This document shows positions 14,041 to 23,672 of a stretch of DNA of 32,632 nucleotides, one piece after another; position 1 is the stretch's first letter; every line of letters begins with the position of its first letter. Location: positions 3,946-36,577 of the forward strand of contig KL370808.1 of assembly GCA_000701625.1 (NCBI GenBank). Reading direction: 5' to 3'. This DNA comes from Lachnospiraceae bacterium MC2017. Lineage in GTDB: Bacteria; Bacillota; Clostridia; Lachnospirales; Lachnospiraceae. Position numbers and translations under genes: made by a program. The notes below the pieces were generated by a model. That model worked only from the letters and a program-made list of their open reading frames with translations, was not told the DNA's origin and ran no database searches.

Positions 14041-16656
14041 ATGTGGAGAAGAAAAGCAGCTAGTGCTGTTGTCTGCGTAGTTATGGTTGCTGCGATGACA
14101 ATTTCAGCATGCCAGAGTAATCAGACAGCACCTGCGCCGGCTACCGGTGGGAGCGAGGCAGCATCTGAAAGCGCAGGAGGAGCAGCTTCTTCAGGCGATT
14201 ATCAGGATGGAACCTACACTGCAAGCGAGCAGGGCTTCGCAGGAGATGTTACCGCTACTGTAGTTATCGAGGGTGGTAAGATCAAGGACGTTCAGATCGA
14301 GGGTAAGGACGAGACGCCAGACAAGGGTGGCGCTGCGATCGAAGAAATGCAGCCAAAGATTCTTGAATCTCAGTCAGCAGAGGTTGATTCAGTCACAGGG
14401 GCAACTATCACTTCTGATGCAGTTAAGAAAGCCGTTGCAGCTGCACTTGAGCAGGCAAAGAGTGGTGCGGCAGCATCTACTGATGCAGAAGCAGGAGCAG
14501 GTCCGGCAGCCGTAACATTTACGGCAGGAACTTATACAGGAACAGGTGACGGTTACAATGGTCCTGTAGAAGTCAGCGTCACATTTGGTGAGGACAAGAT
14601 CGAGAATATCGAAGTAACATCAAGCCATGAGACAGAGCATGTTGGAACACCGGTATTTGACATCATGATCCCTCAGATGGTCGAAGCAAACGGAACCGGT
14701 GTAGATGCCATCTCCGGGGCAACATTTACAAGCAGAGCTCTGAAGACAGCTGTAAACGCAGCAGCAGAGGAAGCCGGAGTTTCAGATGCGAGCGCTTTTC
14801 AGAAGGCAACAGTCGAGACAGCTGTTCAGGACAATGTTGAAGACACATGGGACGTTGTAGTAGTAGGTGCCGGCGGTGCCGGAATCTCCGCAGCAGCTCA
14901 GGCAGCAATGGATGGAAACACTGTTCTCGTAATCGAGAAGAATGCTGAGATCGGTGGTAACACACTTGTTTCCGGCGGACAGTATCAGAGTGTTATGAAG
15001 TATCTCGTATGGGATGAAAGCGATCCGGATGCAACCACAGGTACGGGATATGACGGAAACACTTATGATAAGGTAAAGTCAGTTCAGGGATGTATCGACG
15101 AGCTGAAGACAATCTACAACTGGTCAGAGGACGAGTTTGATGCAGATTACTACAAAGATAATGAATATGTAGCAGGTGACATCAAAGAACTTTCAAAGCA
15201 CGGCGTACATAAGGATTATCTCCCTGTACTTCAGGATCTGAAGAAAGAGATAAAGGCTTATCTTGACTGGGCAGAGCCGCAGATCAAGAAAGGTACACCT
15301 GAGAATCAGCTTACACTTTTCTCAACACTTAACCTGCATATCTTCCAGACATACTATGGCGGACTCAGACAGAGCGCTGATAAGTCAGAGTGGATCTATG
15401 GAGATGTAAATCTTGTTAAGCAGTTCATCGAAGATGGACAGGAAGTTAAGCCCTGGTTAGAGGATCTCGGTGCTACATTCGTTGAGGATACTCAGCCGAC
15501 ACTTATCGGAGCTCTCTGGTATCGTGAAAATCAGTTCATCGGCGCAAACGTAGATGCAGACGGCGATGGAACACCTGAGGAGTATGAAGGACGTTGGGGA
15601 ACATACTTCATGGCTCCGAGAACAGCTCTTCTCAATGCAAACGAGAAAAACGAGATCTTTACACGTACAACTGCTAAGGAACTCATCGTTGACGGCGGCA
15701 AGGTTACAGGTGTAAAGGCAGAGCGTTATGATGGTTCTGAAGTGATCGCACATGCAAATAAGGGCGTAATCCTGGCAACAGGTGGTTACGCAGCAAATAT
15801 CAGCAAGGTTCTTGAGACAAATAAGTACTGGTCAACAGATTATCTGTCAGAAAAGACAACCACAACTAACCGTTCATCCCTCCAGGGCGACGGTATCACT
15901 ATGGCTGAAGCAGCAGGTGCTGATATCACAGGTACAGGCTGGACACAGCTCATGCCTATCTCTTGGGTAGATAACGGAAACCTCGCATTTGGCGGCGGTG
16001 ACTATGCGATCTATCTCAATCCTGAGACAGGTAAGAGATTCGTAGATGAGACATCAGAGCGTGACGTTCTCTCACTCAGCGAGTTTAAGAACGGTATCGA
16101 GCACAATGGTGTAAAGGGTGTATTTATAGAAATTGCAAATGCAGAAGTACCAATCCCGGGTCCGTATCCGTACAAGGATGAGGATGTTGAGTGGAGACAG
16201 TACGTAAGAACAGTTGACCAGCTCGGTGATCTCTTTAAGGAGCTTGGACTTCCGACAGATGCTGATACAGTTAGGGCAACTATCGAGAATTACGATAACG
16301 CTATCATGAACGGTGAGCAGCCTGAAGGCGTTGATAAGAAGCAGTTCTCAGCTCTTATCGGCTCAGCAGAGAAGAAGGAAGACGGTTCATACGATGCATC
16401 AACCTACAAGCTTGACGGTGTAAAGCTTCGTGTAAGAATGATGGCACCTTCAACACACCACACAATGGGTGGTATCAAGGTTGATACAGAGCGTCATGTA
16501 CTTGATACAGATGGTAATGTGATCGAAGGCCTTTACGCAGCAGGAGAAGTTACCGGTGGTATCCACGGTGGTAACCGTCTCGGCGGAAATGCTATTACAG
16601 AGATCATCGTTTCAGGTAGAACAGCTGCAAAGGCTGTAACAGCTGACAACAAGTAA
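14041..16656 (+). CDS. Lipoprotein flavoprotein reductase with two FMN-binding domains and a fumarate-reductase-type FAD domain
   Basis: An extracytoplasmic, membrane-anchored reductase of 871 residues. Cys24 in ISAC is the lipobox. Two FMN_bind domains follow (about 54-138 and 158-245), each with the flavinylation motif: DSVTGATITS (Thr122) and DAISGATFTS (Thr228), where FMN is attached covalently by ApbE. The C-terminal part (from about 270) is a flavocytochrome-c/fumarate-reductase family FAD domain with VVVVGAGGAG, the active-site THHTMGG (His806/807) and NRLGGN (Arg846) motifs. Relatives reduce fumarate, urocanate, acrylates or cinnamates as respiratory electron acceptors; the substrate cannot be told here. 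Two FMN domains rather than one imply a longer flavin relay. GGGAGG precedes the ATG. It is monocistronic, with hairpins on both sides. Confidence 0.9.
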   Translation: MWRRKAASAVVCVVMVAAMTISACQSNQTAPAPATGGSEAASESAGGAASSGDYQDGTYTASEQGFAGDVTATVVIEGGKIKDVQIEGKDETPDKGGAAIEEMQPKILESQSAEVDSVTGATITSDAVKKAVAAALEQAKSGAAASTDAEAGAGPAAVTFTAGTYTGTGDGYNGPVEVSVTFGEDKIENIEVTSSHETEHVGTPVFDIMIPQMVEANGTGVDAISGATFTSRALKTAVNAAAEEAGVSDASAFQKATVETAVQDNVEDTWDVVVVGAGGAGISAAAQAAMDGNTVLVIEKNAEIGGNTLVSGGQYQSVMKYLVWDESDPDATTGTGYDGNTYDKVKSVQGCIDELKTIYNWSEDEFDADYYKDNEYVAGDIKELSKHGVHKDYLPVLQDLKKEIKAYLDWAEPQIKKGTPENQLTLFSTLNLHIFQTYYGGLRQSADKSEWIYGDVNLVKQFIEDGQEVKPWLEDLGATFVEDTQPTLIGALWYRENQFIGANVDADGDGTPEEYEGRWGTYFMAPRTALLNANEKNEIFTRTTAKELIVDGGKVTGVKAERYDGSEVIAHANKGVILATGGYAANISKVLETNKYWSTDYLSEKTTTTNRSSLQGDGITMAEAAGADITGTGWTQLMPISWVDNGNLAFGGGDYAIYLNPETGKRFVDETSERDVLSLSEFKNGIEHNGVKGVFIEIANAEVPIPGPYPYKDEDVEWRQYVRTVDQLGDLFKELGLPTDADTVRATIENYDNAIMNGEQPEGVDKKQFSALIGSAEKKEDGSYDASTYKLDGVKLRVRMMAPSTHHTMGGIKVDTERHVLDTDGNVIEGLYAAGEVTGGIHGGNRLGGNAITEIIVSGRTAAKAVTADNK

Positions 16657-16689
16657 CACTATTCCGCAGAAAAAACAGCGGGTAAATGA

Positions 16690-16729
16690 AAAGGACAGTT
16701 TCTTGAATATGTTCAGGAAACTGTCCTTT
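16690..16729 (+). terminator. Terminator-like hairpin after the flavin reductase
   Basis: AAAGGACAGTTTC pairs with GAAACTGTCCTTT, with an inner TGAA/TTCA pair. The following sequence is only partly T-rich, so read-through into the DHH gene is possible. Confidence 0.65.
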
Positions 16730-16756
16730 GTTGCAAGTGTTGCCCGGAGGTAAAAT

Positions 16757-18268
16757 ATGGAACTAAAGGAACTGCTTAAATATGATGATATCGTGATCCA
16801 GTGTCATGACAATCCGGATGCAGATGCCCTGTCCTCAGGCTATGCGTTATATTGGTATTTTAAGCACTTTGGGAAAAACGTGCGGTTCATATATCGTGGA
16901 AGAAATCCTGTAAATAAGAGTAATCTCCGGATCATGATAGATGAGCTGAAAGTCCCTGTGAGTTATGAACCGGATTTTTCAGAAAAACCCGGACTTCTGA
17001 TAACAGTAGACTGTCAGTATGGACAAAAAAATGTTACTGCTACGGAAGCGACAAATGTAGCTGTCATAGATCATCACAATTATATTACTGAACCAGAATG
17101 TCCTTTTGAGATACGAAATAAACTCGGAAGCTGCGCGACACTGGTATGGGATATGATGAAAAATGAAGGTATCACGGTGAATAATGAGCCGCTTTTATCT
17201 ACTGCGCTGTATTACGGGCTCTATACTGATACAAATCATCTGTCTGAAGTATCACATCCTCTTGACCGGGATATGATAGATGAATTATATGTACAAAAAA
17301 GTGTCATCACAAAGATGAATAATTCAAACATATCTATGGATGAGCTGCTGATAGTCGGTCGGGCTATACTTAAAAATGAGTATGAAAAGGACAATAAGCT
17401 TCTTATCTTAAAAACAGAACCCTGTGATCCAAATATTCTTGGCGTAGTCAGCGATTTTTCTATGGAAACCGATACGGTAGATGTGTGCGTGGCATATTAT
17501 ATCCGCCCCGAGGAAGTGAAGTTTTCTGTACGTAGCTGCATAAAGGAAGTACATGCAAATGAACTTGCGGCATTTATCGCAGACGGGATTGGCGGAGGCG
17601 GCGGACATATATACAAAGCAGGAGGAATGATACGTCCGGACGCGATAACGGAGCGCGAAGGTCAGGAAATCGAGGATACTATCGACGAACTGATAAAAGA
17701 TCGCCTGAAAATCTATTTTGAAAAGTATGAGGTTCTATACGCTGAGAAAACACAGCTTGATACATCTGATATGGAAAAGTACGAGAAGCTGCCGCAGGAA
17801 CTTGGAGTAGTGAAGCTTGCAGACATTTTCCCTGATGGAACATCTGTTGAGGTCCGTACACTGGAAGGTGATATTAGCGTCAAGATCGACGAAAATGTAT
17901 ATCTGATGATAGGCGTAGAGGGTGAGATCTATCCGATAAAGAAAGAAAAACTGGAAAAAAGTTACGTCCTAAAGGGTCAACCGTACGAAAGAAATTTTGA
18001 GTATCCGCCCAAGATCAAAAATCTTCAGACAGAGGAGAGCAGGACAGTACTGACATATGCAAAAACAGTGCTCAGTACCGCAACTACCGCAATCTATGCG
18101 CGACCGCTCACAAAAAGCGTAAAGCTATTTACTGCATGGGATACAGAAAAATATTATTCAGGAGAACCGGGAGATTATATTGCTGTCAGAGAGGATGATG
18201 CTCACGATATCTATGTGATCCGTCAGGATCTGTTCCCAAAGCTTTACCGTAAAATAGAGGATGATTGA
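16757..18268 (+). CDS. DHH/DHHA1 phosphoesterase with C-terminal extension (NrnA-like)
   Basis: A manganese-type phosphodiesterase of the DHH superfamily, related to NrnA/GdpP-type enzymes that degrade short RNAs, pAp or cyclic-di-AMP products. Motifs: HDNPDADAL (17-25), VDCQ (84-87), DHHN (105-108), GLYTDT (154-159) and the DHHA1 GGGGGH (279-284). At 503 residues it is much longer than NrnA (about 320). The extra ~190 C-terminal residues include PGDYIAVREDDAHDIYVI and have no function I can name. CGGAGG lies before ATG 16757. The TIR-domain gene starts 68 bases after its stop with no terminator between, so the two may be co-expressed. Confidence 0.87.
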   Translation: MELKELLKYDDIVIQCHDNPDADALSSGYALYWYFKHFGKNVRFIYRGRNPVNKSNLRIMIDELKVPVSYEPDFSEKPGLLITVDCQYGQKNVTATEATNVAVIDHHNYITEPECPFEIRNKLGSCATLVWDMMKNEGITVNNEPLLSTALYYGLYTDTNHLSEVSHPLDRDMIDELYVQKSVITKMNNSNISMDELLIVGRAILKNEYEKDNKLLILKTEPCDPNILGVVSDFSMETDTVDVCVAYYIRPEEVKFSVRSCIKEVHANELAAFIADGIGGGGGHIYKAGGMIRPDAITEREGQEIEDTIDELIKDRLKIYFEKYEVLYAEKTQLDTSDMEKYEKLPQELGVVKLADIFPDGTSVEVRTLEGDISVKIDENVYLMIGVEGEIYPIKKEKLEKSYVLKGQPYERNFEYPPKIKNLQTEESRTVLTYAKTVLSTATTAIYARPLTKSVKLFTAWDTEKYYSGEPGDYIAVREDDAHDIYVIRQDLFPKLYRKIEDD

Positions 18269-18336
18269 CTTAAGTGTATGTTTACATGGCTTTTGGAATG
18301 CTTGCATTTCAAGAGTTATGCGTGAGGTGCATGACC

Positions 18337-20067
18337 ATGAGTAAGTCAAAGCATTACAATGCATTTATTAGTTACAGACACTCAAAACTGGACAGTTCAG
18401 TGGCTATATCTCTCCATCGAAAGCTGGAGCGCTTTAAGCTGCCTACGAATCTCCGAAAAGATTATCCGAAGGATAAGTGGAAGATTGAGAGAGTGTTCCG
18501 AGATGAGGATGAACTTCCGTTAGCAGATAATCTTTCTGATCCGATAGAGGAAGCCTTAAAAAACAGTGATTTTCTAATTGTCATATGTACCCCCAGACTT
18601 CCGGAATCCAAGTGGTGCGCAAAGGAAATAGAAACATTTAAAAAGCTCCACGGTCAGGATCATATCCTTGCGGTACTTGCAGAGGGTGAACCCGAGGACT
18701 CATTTCCCGAGGCGATATGCTATAAGGAAATCGAGAAAGTTGATGAAAACGGAAATCGAACAGTTGAAAGAGTAAGCATAGAGCCGTTGGCGGCGGATGC
18801 ACGCTCTGATGATCCGCGTAAGAGAAACAAGATGCTCGATGATGCTGTGTTACGTATGGCTGCGCCCATGTACGGACTCGGATACGATGACCTGAAGCAG
18901 AGACATCGTGAGCAGAGGATAAAGCGGATAGCGGCTGCAAGTGCTCTGGCAGCGGGAGTATTCTTTATTTTTGGCATGGTCTGCATGGTTCTCGGGCTCA
19001 AGATCAATGCTCAGAAAAATCTGATAGCCGAGCAGCATGTGAAGCTTGAGGAACAATATAGAGAAGAACAGATAAAATATGCGGAGTCAATGGCAGTCGT
19101 CACGGATACTTTGCTTAGGGAAGGACTTCGGCAGGATGCGGTATATGCTGTGCGAAATGCCATGCCGGACAGTATGAGCGATGTAAATATCCCCTATGTA
19201 TCCTCGACTCAATATGCTCTTTGCAAGGCACTTGGAAAATACACCATGTACAATTATGTGCCTGTCGGAAAAGAAGAACTTCCGGAAAACGACGATTTCT
19301 GGAATGATCCCGGAGAATACAGGTCGCTTGAGAGTAGCCTTGCGGATCAGTATGTGATAATGGCTGAAGAAAGAGAAGATTCCAAGGTTATAATTTTGAC
19401 CAGCAGCTGCCGGTTGTATCTCTATGATCCTTCGGAAAATCTTTTATTGGATTATACCTACACATGGTTTTCTGATCCGCCAACAGAGTATGTTTTAGGT
19501 GCGGCATTAAAGGAGGGTAAGCTATATATCTGGTTTTCGGATGCAGATTACATGGCAGTTTATGAATGGATCGGAATCGAGGATTACGAAAAAACCGGAG
19601 CTATCAGCTATGAAGAGAGAAGGGAAAAGATTGGGACACGCATAGAAGATGGAGAGGAAGTTATTTCCGATGATGGAAAATATATAATGACTACCGGTCC
19701 GAATCATACACTTGTGCTCAAGGATGCAAAAACCAAAAAAATATCAAAAACACTGTACGACATGAGAGGCGGCTATACGGCACTAAAAGAATTGCCCGGC
19801 ATAGGCGGATACATGCTTGTATCTGACGGTAAATATTCCTATCAGCTGGATCAGGAACTGAATATCATAGCAGAAGTGCCGTACTATTATGATTACGACG
19901 CCGGCAAAAAAGCATTTCTACAATACAATTATGTATCAGAAGCCAAAAACTATGATCTGTATAGCGTAAAAGCAGTATCCTACGATTCTCTTATAAAAGA
20001 AGCCGACGATCTCATATCCGGTTACAAACCATCAGAAGAAGTGCAGGAAAGGTACGGAATTAAATAA
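18337..20067 (+). CDS. Membrane TIR-domain protein with C-terminal propeller-like region
   Basis: A 576-residue protein with an N-terminal TIR domain (about 5-150). The first strand is YNAFISYRH, and the alpha-C motif is SKWCAKEIE with Glu97 at the position that is catalytic in NAD-cleaving TIR enzymes. A membrane segment follows at 198-221, then a helical stretch rich in Glu/Gln (223-255), then a region of repeated beta strands resembling a WD40-type propeller. The C-terminus is SLIKEADDLISGYKPSEEVQ. I chose ATG 18337 because GAGG is nine bases upstream and homology begins there. Bacterial TIR proteins take part in anti-phage NAD depletion or signalling; this membrane-propeller form is common in Lachnospiraceae and its role is not established. 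Confidence 0.88.
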   Translation: MSKSKHYNAFISYRHSKLDSSVAISLHRKLERFKLPTNLRKDYPKDKWKIERVFRDEDELPLADNLSDPIEEALKNSDFLIVICTPRLPESKWCAKEIETFKKLHGQDHILAVLAEGEPEDSFPEAICYKEIEKVDENGNRTVERVSIEPLAADARSDDPRKRNKMLDDAVLRMAAPMYGLGYDDLKQRHREQRIKRIAAASALAAGVFFIFGMVCMVLGLKINAQKNLIAEQHVKLEEQYREEQIKYAESMAVVTDTLLREGLRQDAVYAVRNAMPDSMSDVNIPYVSSTQYALCKALGKYTMYNYVPVGKEELPENDDFWNDPGEYRSLESSLADQYVIMAEEREDSKVIILTSSCRLYLYDPSENLLLDYTYTWFSDPPTEYVLGAALKEGKLYIWFSDADYMAVYEWIGIEDYEKTGAISYEERREKIGTRIEDGEEVISDDGKYIMTTGPNHTLVLKDAKTKKISKTLYDMRGGYTALKELPGIGGYMLVSDGKYSYQLDQELNIIAEVPYYYDYDAGKKAFLQYNYVSEAKNYDLYSVKAVSYDSLIKEADDLISGYKPSEEVQERYGIK

Positions 20068-20098
20068 ACTGTCAAAAAAGAGTACATTGTATTAGAAT

Positions 20099-20141
20099 GA
20101 TGTGAGGGCTTAACGATATATAAAGCCCTTGCATCTTTTTT
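20099..20141 (+). terminator. Terminator of the DHH-TIR unit
   Basis: GATGTGAGGGCTT pairs with AAGCCCTTGCATC, followed by six T's. Confidence 0.88.
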
Positions 20142-20271
20142 ATGCGGTGAGTGCTTACTTAAAAAAGGACTAAATACTTGCTCATTTACCCTATAGCGCA
20201 CTTTCAAAAGTCTCGACGTAGCTGGACTGCATAGAAAAGATGAAAAAAGAAATGAAAGGCAGTACTAAATA

Positions 20272-21504
20272 ATGATTGGTTACAAAATTTTCATAATGGC
20301 ATTTTATGCGTTAAAAAAGGCATTTGACGGATACATACAGTATCTGGATGATTCCTACGCGGATAAAGAACTTCCGGAAAATGTCAGAGACGTATACAAT
20401 GCAGAAGAATACGAAGTACACAGGAAATATCAGGATGAGAGCGGCAGGCTCGATATTATACAGGAAATAGTAGGGATAGTATATACGCTTCTGTTTTTCG
20501 GTTTCAACATACATGCGAAGTGCTTCCATTTCTTTTCCGGCATGAATGTATATCTGCAGTACCTGGCAGTGATCGCAGTGTTTACGCTAATCTCAACAGT
20601 AATAGCAATTCCGTTTGGGTACTATGACACTTTCGTGATCGAAGAAAAATACGGCTTAAATACCACGACAAAAAAGACTTTTTTGTTAGACACACTGAAA
20701 TCTTTAGTGATCGCTGTAGCACTCACATATTTCATAGTGATGGGAATAAGGATCCTGTTTATAAGGTTTGGCAACATGGCGATACTTATCGGAACAGCAT
20801 TGGCGCTGGTATTAGTATTGTTCCTGATGTTGATAATAGTTCCCCTCATGCGGATCTACAATAAATTCACACCGTTAGAGGATGGAGAATTAAAGAATAA
20901 ATTGCTGGAACTGTGCAAAAAATACGGTGTTACAGTAAGAAAGATCGTAGTAAAAGATGCAAGCCGCAGAACCACAAAATCAAACGCATTCTGTACAGGT
21001 TTTGGAAAGCGAAAGACGATCTCGCTTGATGACAATCTTGTAAACAACTTCTCAGAAGACGAGATCGTATCAGTATTTGCCCATGAATTTGCCCACGCAA
21101 AATACAAGCACACACTGAAATCATTGCCTTTATCGATAGTATCCATACTCATAGTATTTGCGTCCATGGCACTCGTACTAAATGTACCGCAGTTCTATCT
21201 GTGTTTTGGTTTCCATGGCATAAACTACATGTTTGCGCATCAGATCCTAAACGTATGCCTCTGGCCTGTAAGCACATTTATAAGCATTGTATCCAACTAT
21301 TTCTCACGTAAGCACGAATACGAAGCAGACGCATTCGCAGCCAGAGAAGGCTACGGCCCGGATCTCATCGCAGCACTAAAGAAACTCCATAAAGAAGCAG
21401 AATCAGACATAAATCCCCACCCTGCAAAGGTATTTATCGACTACTCGCATCCAACACTGTCACAAAGGATCACAGCGATAGAGAAAGAAGCTTTCAGTAT
21501 ATGA
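20272..21504 (+). CDS. M48 family membrane metalloprotease (Ste24/HtpX-like)
   Basis: An integral-membrane zinc protease of 410 residues. The zinc site is HEFAH (271-275, catalytic Glu272), and the third ligand is the Glu of EADAF (Glu351). The long N-terminal part with several membrane segments, and the sequence FGYYDTFVIEEKYGLNTTTKKT, match the Ste24/CAAX-protease branch (M48A) better than HtpX. Bacterial members are thought to act in membrane protein quality control. The ribosome site is weak (AAAGG about 12 bases from ATG 20272), so the start is less certain than the gene. It is a single unit between terminators. Confidence 0.88.
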   Translation: MIGYKIFIMAFYALKKAFDGYIQYLDDSYADKELPENVRDVYNAEEYEVHRKYQDESGRLDIIQEIVGIVYTLLFFGFNIHAKCFHFFSGMNVYLQYLAVIAVFTLISTVIAIPFGYYDTFVIEEKYGLNTTTKKTFLLDTLKSLVIAVALTYFIVMGIRILFIRFGNMAILIGTALALVLVLFLMLIIVPLMRIYNKFTPLEDGELKNKLLELCKKYGVTVRKIVVKDASRRTTKSNAFCTGFGKRKTISLDDNLVNNFSEDEIVSVFAHEFAHAKYKHTLKSLPLSIVSILIVFASMALVLNVPQFYLCFGFHGINYMFAHQILNVCLWPVSTFISIVSNYFSRKHEYEADAFAAREGYGPDLIAALKKLHKEAESDINPHPAKVFIDYSHPTLSQRITAIEKEAFSI

Positions 21505-21546
21505 AAAAATCAGACTCAGCCTCTCAACGTGAGGCTTCGAGTCTGA
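21504..21546. terminator. Bidirectional terminator between convergent genes
   Basis: ATCAGACTC-AGCCTC pairs with GAGGCT-TC-GAGTCTGAT. An A run before the stem gives a T run for the minus-strand gene. The stem overlaps the stop codons and 3' ends of both flanking genes. Confidence 0.75.
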
Positions 21547-22156
21547 TCTGTGCTTTTAAGGAATTAAATATTGAGTAATTTATTACGGTAAGACCGGAAA
21601 AGATAAATGCGCAGATATCAAGTATCACACCGCATACTGAGCCAAAACCGAAAACGATCCGTGCTGAACCGACATAATTGTGCATGAGATATACACATTG
21701 AATTATCGGAGTATTGGTTATGCAGATGAGAGCGGAAAATAAAGAAATGTAATACGCAAATTGAAATTTTGTATTTCCCCATGTGAGACGGTAATTTATC
21801 TCACTGTCGACTCTTTTGGCAGAATCTTTATCTCCGAGTTCGTTATATAGTTTTCTGATAAGACGTAACTGCTTTATTTTGATGGGATTTCCTTTATAGT
21901 TTTTCCTTGCTTTCAGTGCGATGAGGCTCATCGCGCAGGCTGGAAAAGCTGAGAAAACACCGAATTGCAATCCTGCATTTTTAATAACTCGAGCGTTACC
22001 TATAAAGAATGCCCAGTAAAACCTCATTATCAGGTATAAAAACAAAATACCGACAAAAAATTGTATTATCATCATAAGCGGCGGAATGATCACGGAATAA
22101 GTCTTTCCGTCCTTTTCATATTTATAGCAGATTGTAGAAAACAAAAACTTCTTCAT
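21524..22156 (-). CDS. Small multi-pass membrane protein of unknown function (210 aa)
   Basis: A 210-residue protein with about four or five hydrophobic segments separated by a basic cytosolic stretch (KARKNYKGNPIKIKQLRLIR). It begins MKKFLFSTICYKYEKDGK, a short soluble head before the first membrane segment. I chose this ATG over one 14 codons upstream because GGGG lies six bases before it on the minus strand. No family is recognised and no catalytic motif is visible. It is alone on its strand between the M48 gene and the NCS2 permease, with its own terminator. Confidence 0.7.
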   Translation of the reverse strand: MKKFLFSTICYKYEKDGKTYSVIIPPLMMIIQFFVGILFLYLIMRFYWAFFIGNARVIKNAGLQFGVFSAFPACAMSLIALKARKNYKGNPIKIKQLRLIRKLYNELGDKDSAKRVDSEINYRLTWGNTKFQFAYYISLFSALICITNTPIIQCVYLMHNYVGSARIVFGFGSVCGVILDICAFIFSGLTVINYSIFNSLKAQIRLEASR

Positions 22157-22257
22157 AATATCCCCAAAGTTCTTAGATGTATATTGTGATTTCGACAATT
22201 ATAGCAAATTCAAAAATGATTGTAAACAATTGATTCACCTAGGACGTTTCCCTCTGT

Positions 22258-22303
22258 AAAAAAGAAAGCAAGAACTGCAATTAAGTCAGTTCTTGCTTTC
22301 TTT
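22258..22303 (-). terminator. Terminator of the NCS2 permease gene
   Basis: On the minus strand AAAGAAAGCAAGAACTG pairs with CAGTTCTTGCTTTCTTT, then a T run. A 17-bp perfect stem. Confidence 0.9.
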
Positions 22304-22328
22304 AGGATAAACACTTTGAAAGGCATTT

Positions 22329-23672
22329 TTACTTTTTGATCTCCATATTTTCTGGAAGCGAGTAACTTAGGATCATTGCGACCACAAAAATGATGGCAAC
22401 CACATTTCCGCTAAAAACATCCTGAACTATTGGCGGAAATGCGCGCCAGATATCCTGTTCGGAGGCAGCGGTCAGACCAACACCGAGAGCAAGTGACAGA
22501 GAAGTAATGGTGATATTTCTCTGATTAAATCCACATGCAGCGATCATCTGCATACCGGAGAGAAGGATCTGACCAAACATCATGATAGTACATCCGCCGA
22601 GAACTGCCTGCGGAAGTGATGCAAAGAAATTACCAATAGGAGGTATCAGCCCTGCGAGTATCATCGCTGCTGCGCCTGTCATGATAGTAAAGCGGTTAAC
22701 GACCTTTGTCATTGCGATGAGTCCTACATTTTGCGAGAAAGATGTCACAGGAGGGCATCCAAAAAGTGATGATAATGCAGAAGCATATCCGTCAACTGCC
22801 AATGAGCCGGATACTTCATCTTCTGTGATAGTGCGGTTCAGACCACCGGAAACCATGGCTGAAGTATCGCCGATAGTTTCAGCAGCGGAAACAAGGAAGA
22901 TCACACATACTGAAAGAATCGCGCCGATATTGAATTTCGGTATAAACATCAGGAAATGCGGCAGAGAAATAAAGCCTCCTGACAAGATCGTACTCAGATC
23001 AACTTTGCCTAAAAAGATAGAAAGAACATAACCTGCTATCAGACCTGCAAGTACAGACAGCTGCTTCAGATAACCTTTTGCAACTGCAGACCAGATAAGA
23101 CATACAGCAAGTGTTACGGAACCGATGATGAGATTTGTAACAGAACCAAAGTCATCAACATAACCGCCGCCAAAGGATCTGATACCTACAGTAAACAGAG
23201 AAAGACCGATACCGGTTACAACAGATGCAGCCACGATGGGCTTAATAAATTTAAGGAGCCGGCGTCCGAACAGTCCGAGAGTACCTTCCATTATACCACC
23301 GACCAAAACAGCTCCGAGCATAGTCGGATATCCGAGGTTTGCAGCGATGGAGCAAAGGATCGTTACGAAAGTGAAACTTACACCCATGACGATCGGAAGT
23401 CCGGAACCAACTTTCCATAAAGGATAGAGCTGGAGCATCGTCGCGATTCCTGCGATAAACATGGCATTTTGCAGCAGCATACCGATCTCAGCCTGAGATA
23501 GAGCGGGTTGCGCCGCTGCGGCTACGATGGTGATAGGAGCCAGATTCGATACAAACATGGCAAGAACATGCTGCAGACCGAACGGAATTGCCTTTGCAAC
23601 AGGAACCCGTCCCTCCAGACGATAAATGTTTTCCATGCTGACAGAAGTGTTTTGGTTGGTTTTTTGTGTCAT
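22329..23672 (-). CDS. NCS2 family purine (xanthine/urate-type) permease
   Basis: A proton- or sodium-coupled nucleobase transporter of the NCS2/NAT family, 447 residues, with the usual 14-helix pattern. Key family residues are present: QHVLAMF with the helix-1 His35, ETIGD with Glu265 and Asp269 (substrate-binding helix 8), and the NAT signature SFSQNVGLIAMT (313 on). These fit the xanthine/uric-acid branch better than the uracil branch, but exact specificity is not fixed. AGGAGGG precedes the ATG on the minus strand. Over 450 bases upstream separate it from the divergent mutase gene; I looked for a purine riboswitch there and saw none. Confidence 0.9.
   Translation of the reverse strand: MTQKTNQNTSVSMENIYRLEGRVPVAKAIPFGLQHVLAMFVSNLAPITIVAAAAQPALSQAEIGMLLQNAMFIAGIATMLQLYPLWKVGSGLPIVMGVSFTFVTILCSIAANLGYPTMLGAVLVGGIMEGTLGLFGRRLLKFIKPIVAASVVTGIGLSLFTVGIRSFGGGYVDDFGSVTNLIIGSVTLAVCLIWSAVAKGYLKQLSVLAGLIAGYVLSIFLGKVDLSTILSGGFISLPHFLMFIPKFNIGAILSVCVIFLVSAAETIGDTSAMVSGGLNRTITEDEVSGSLAVDGYASALSSLFGCPPVTSFSQNVGLIAMTKVVNRFTIMTGAAAMILAGLIPPIGNFFASLPQAVLGGCTIMMFGQILLSGMQMIAACGFNQRNITITSLSLALGVGLTAASEQDIWRAFPPIVQDVFSGNVVAIIFVVAMILSYSLPENMEIKK

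Noticed and set aside
14273-14515. Overlapping Arg/Gln-rich frame within the flavin reductase gene
   Set aside because: A shadow of the real frame, without its own ribosome site or composition of a protein.
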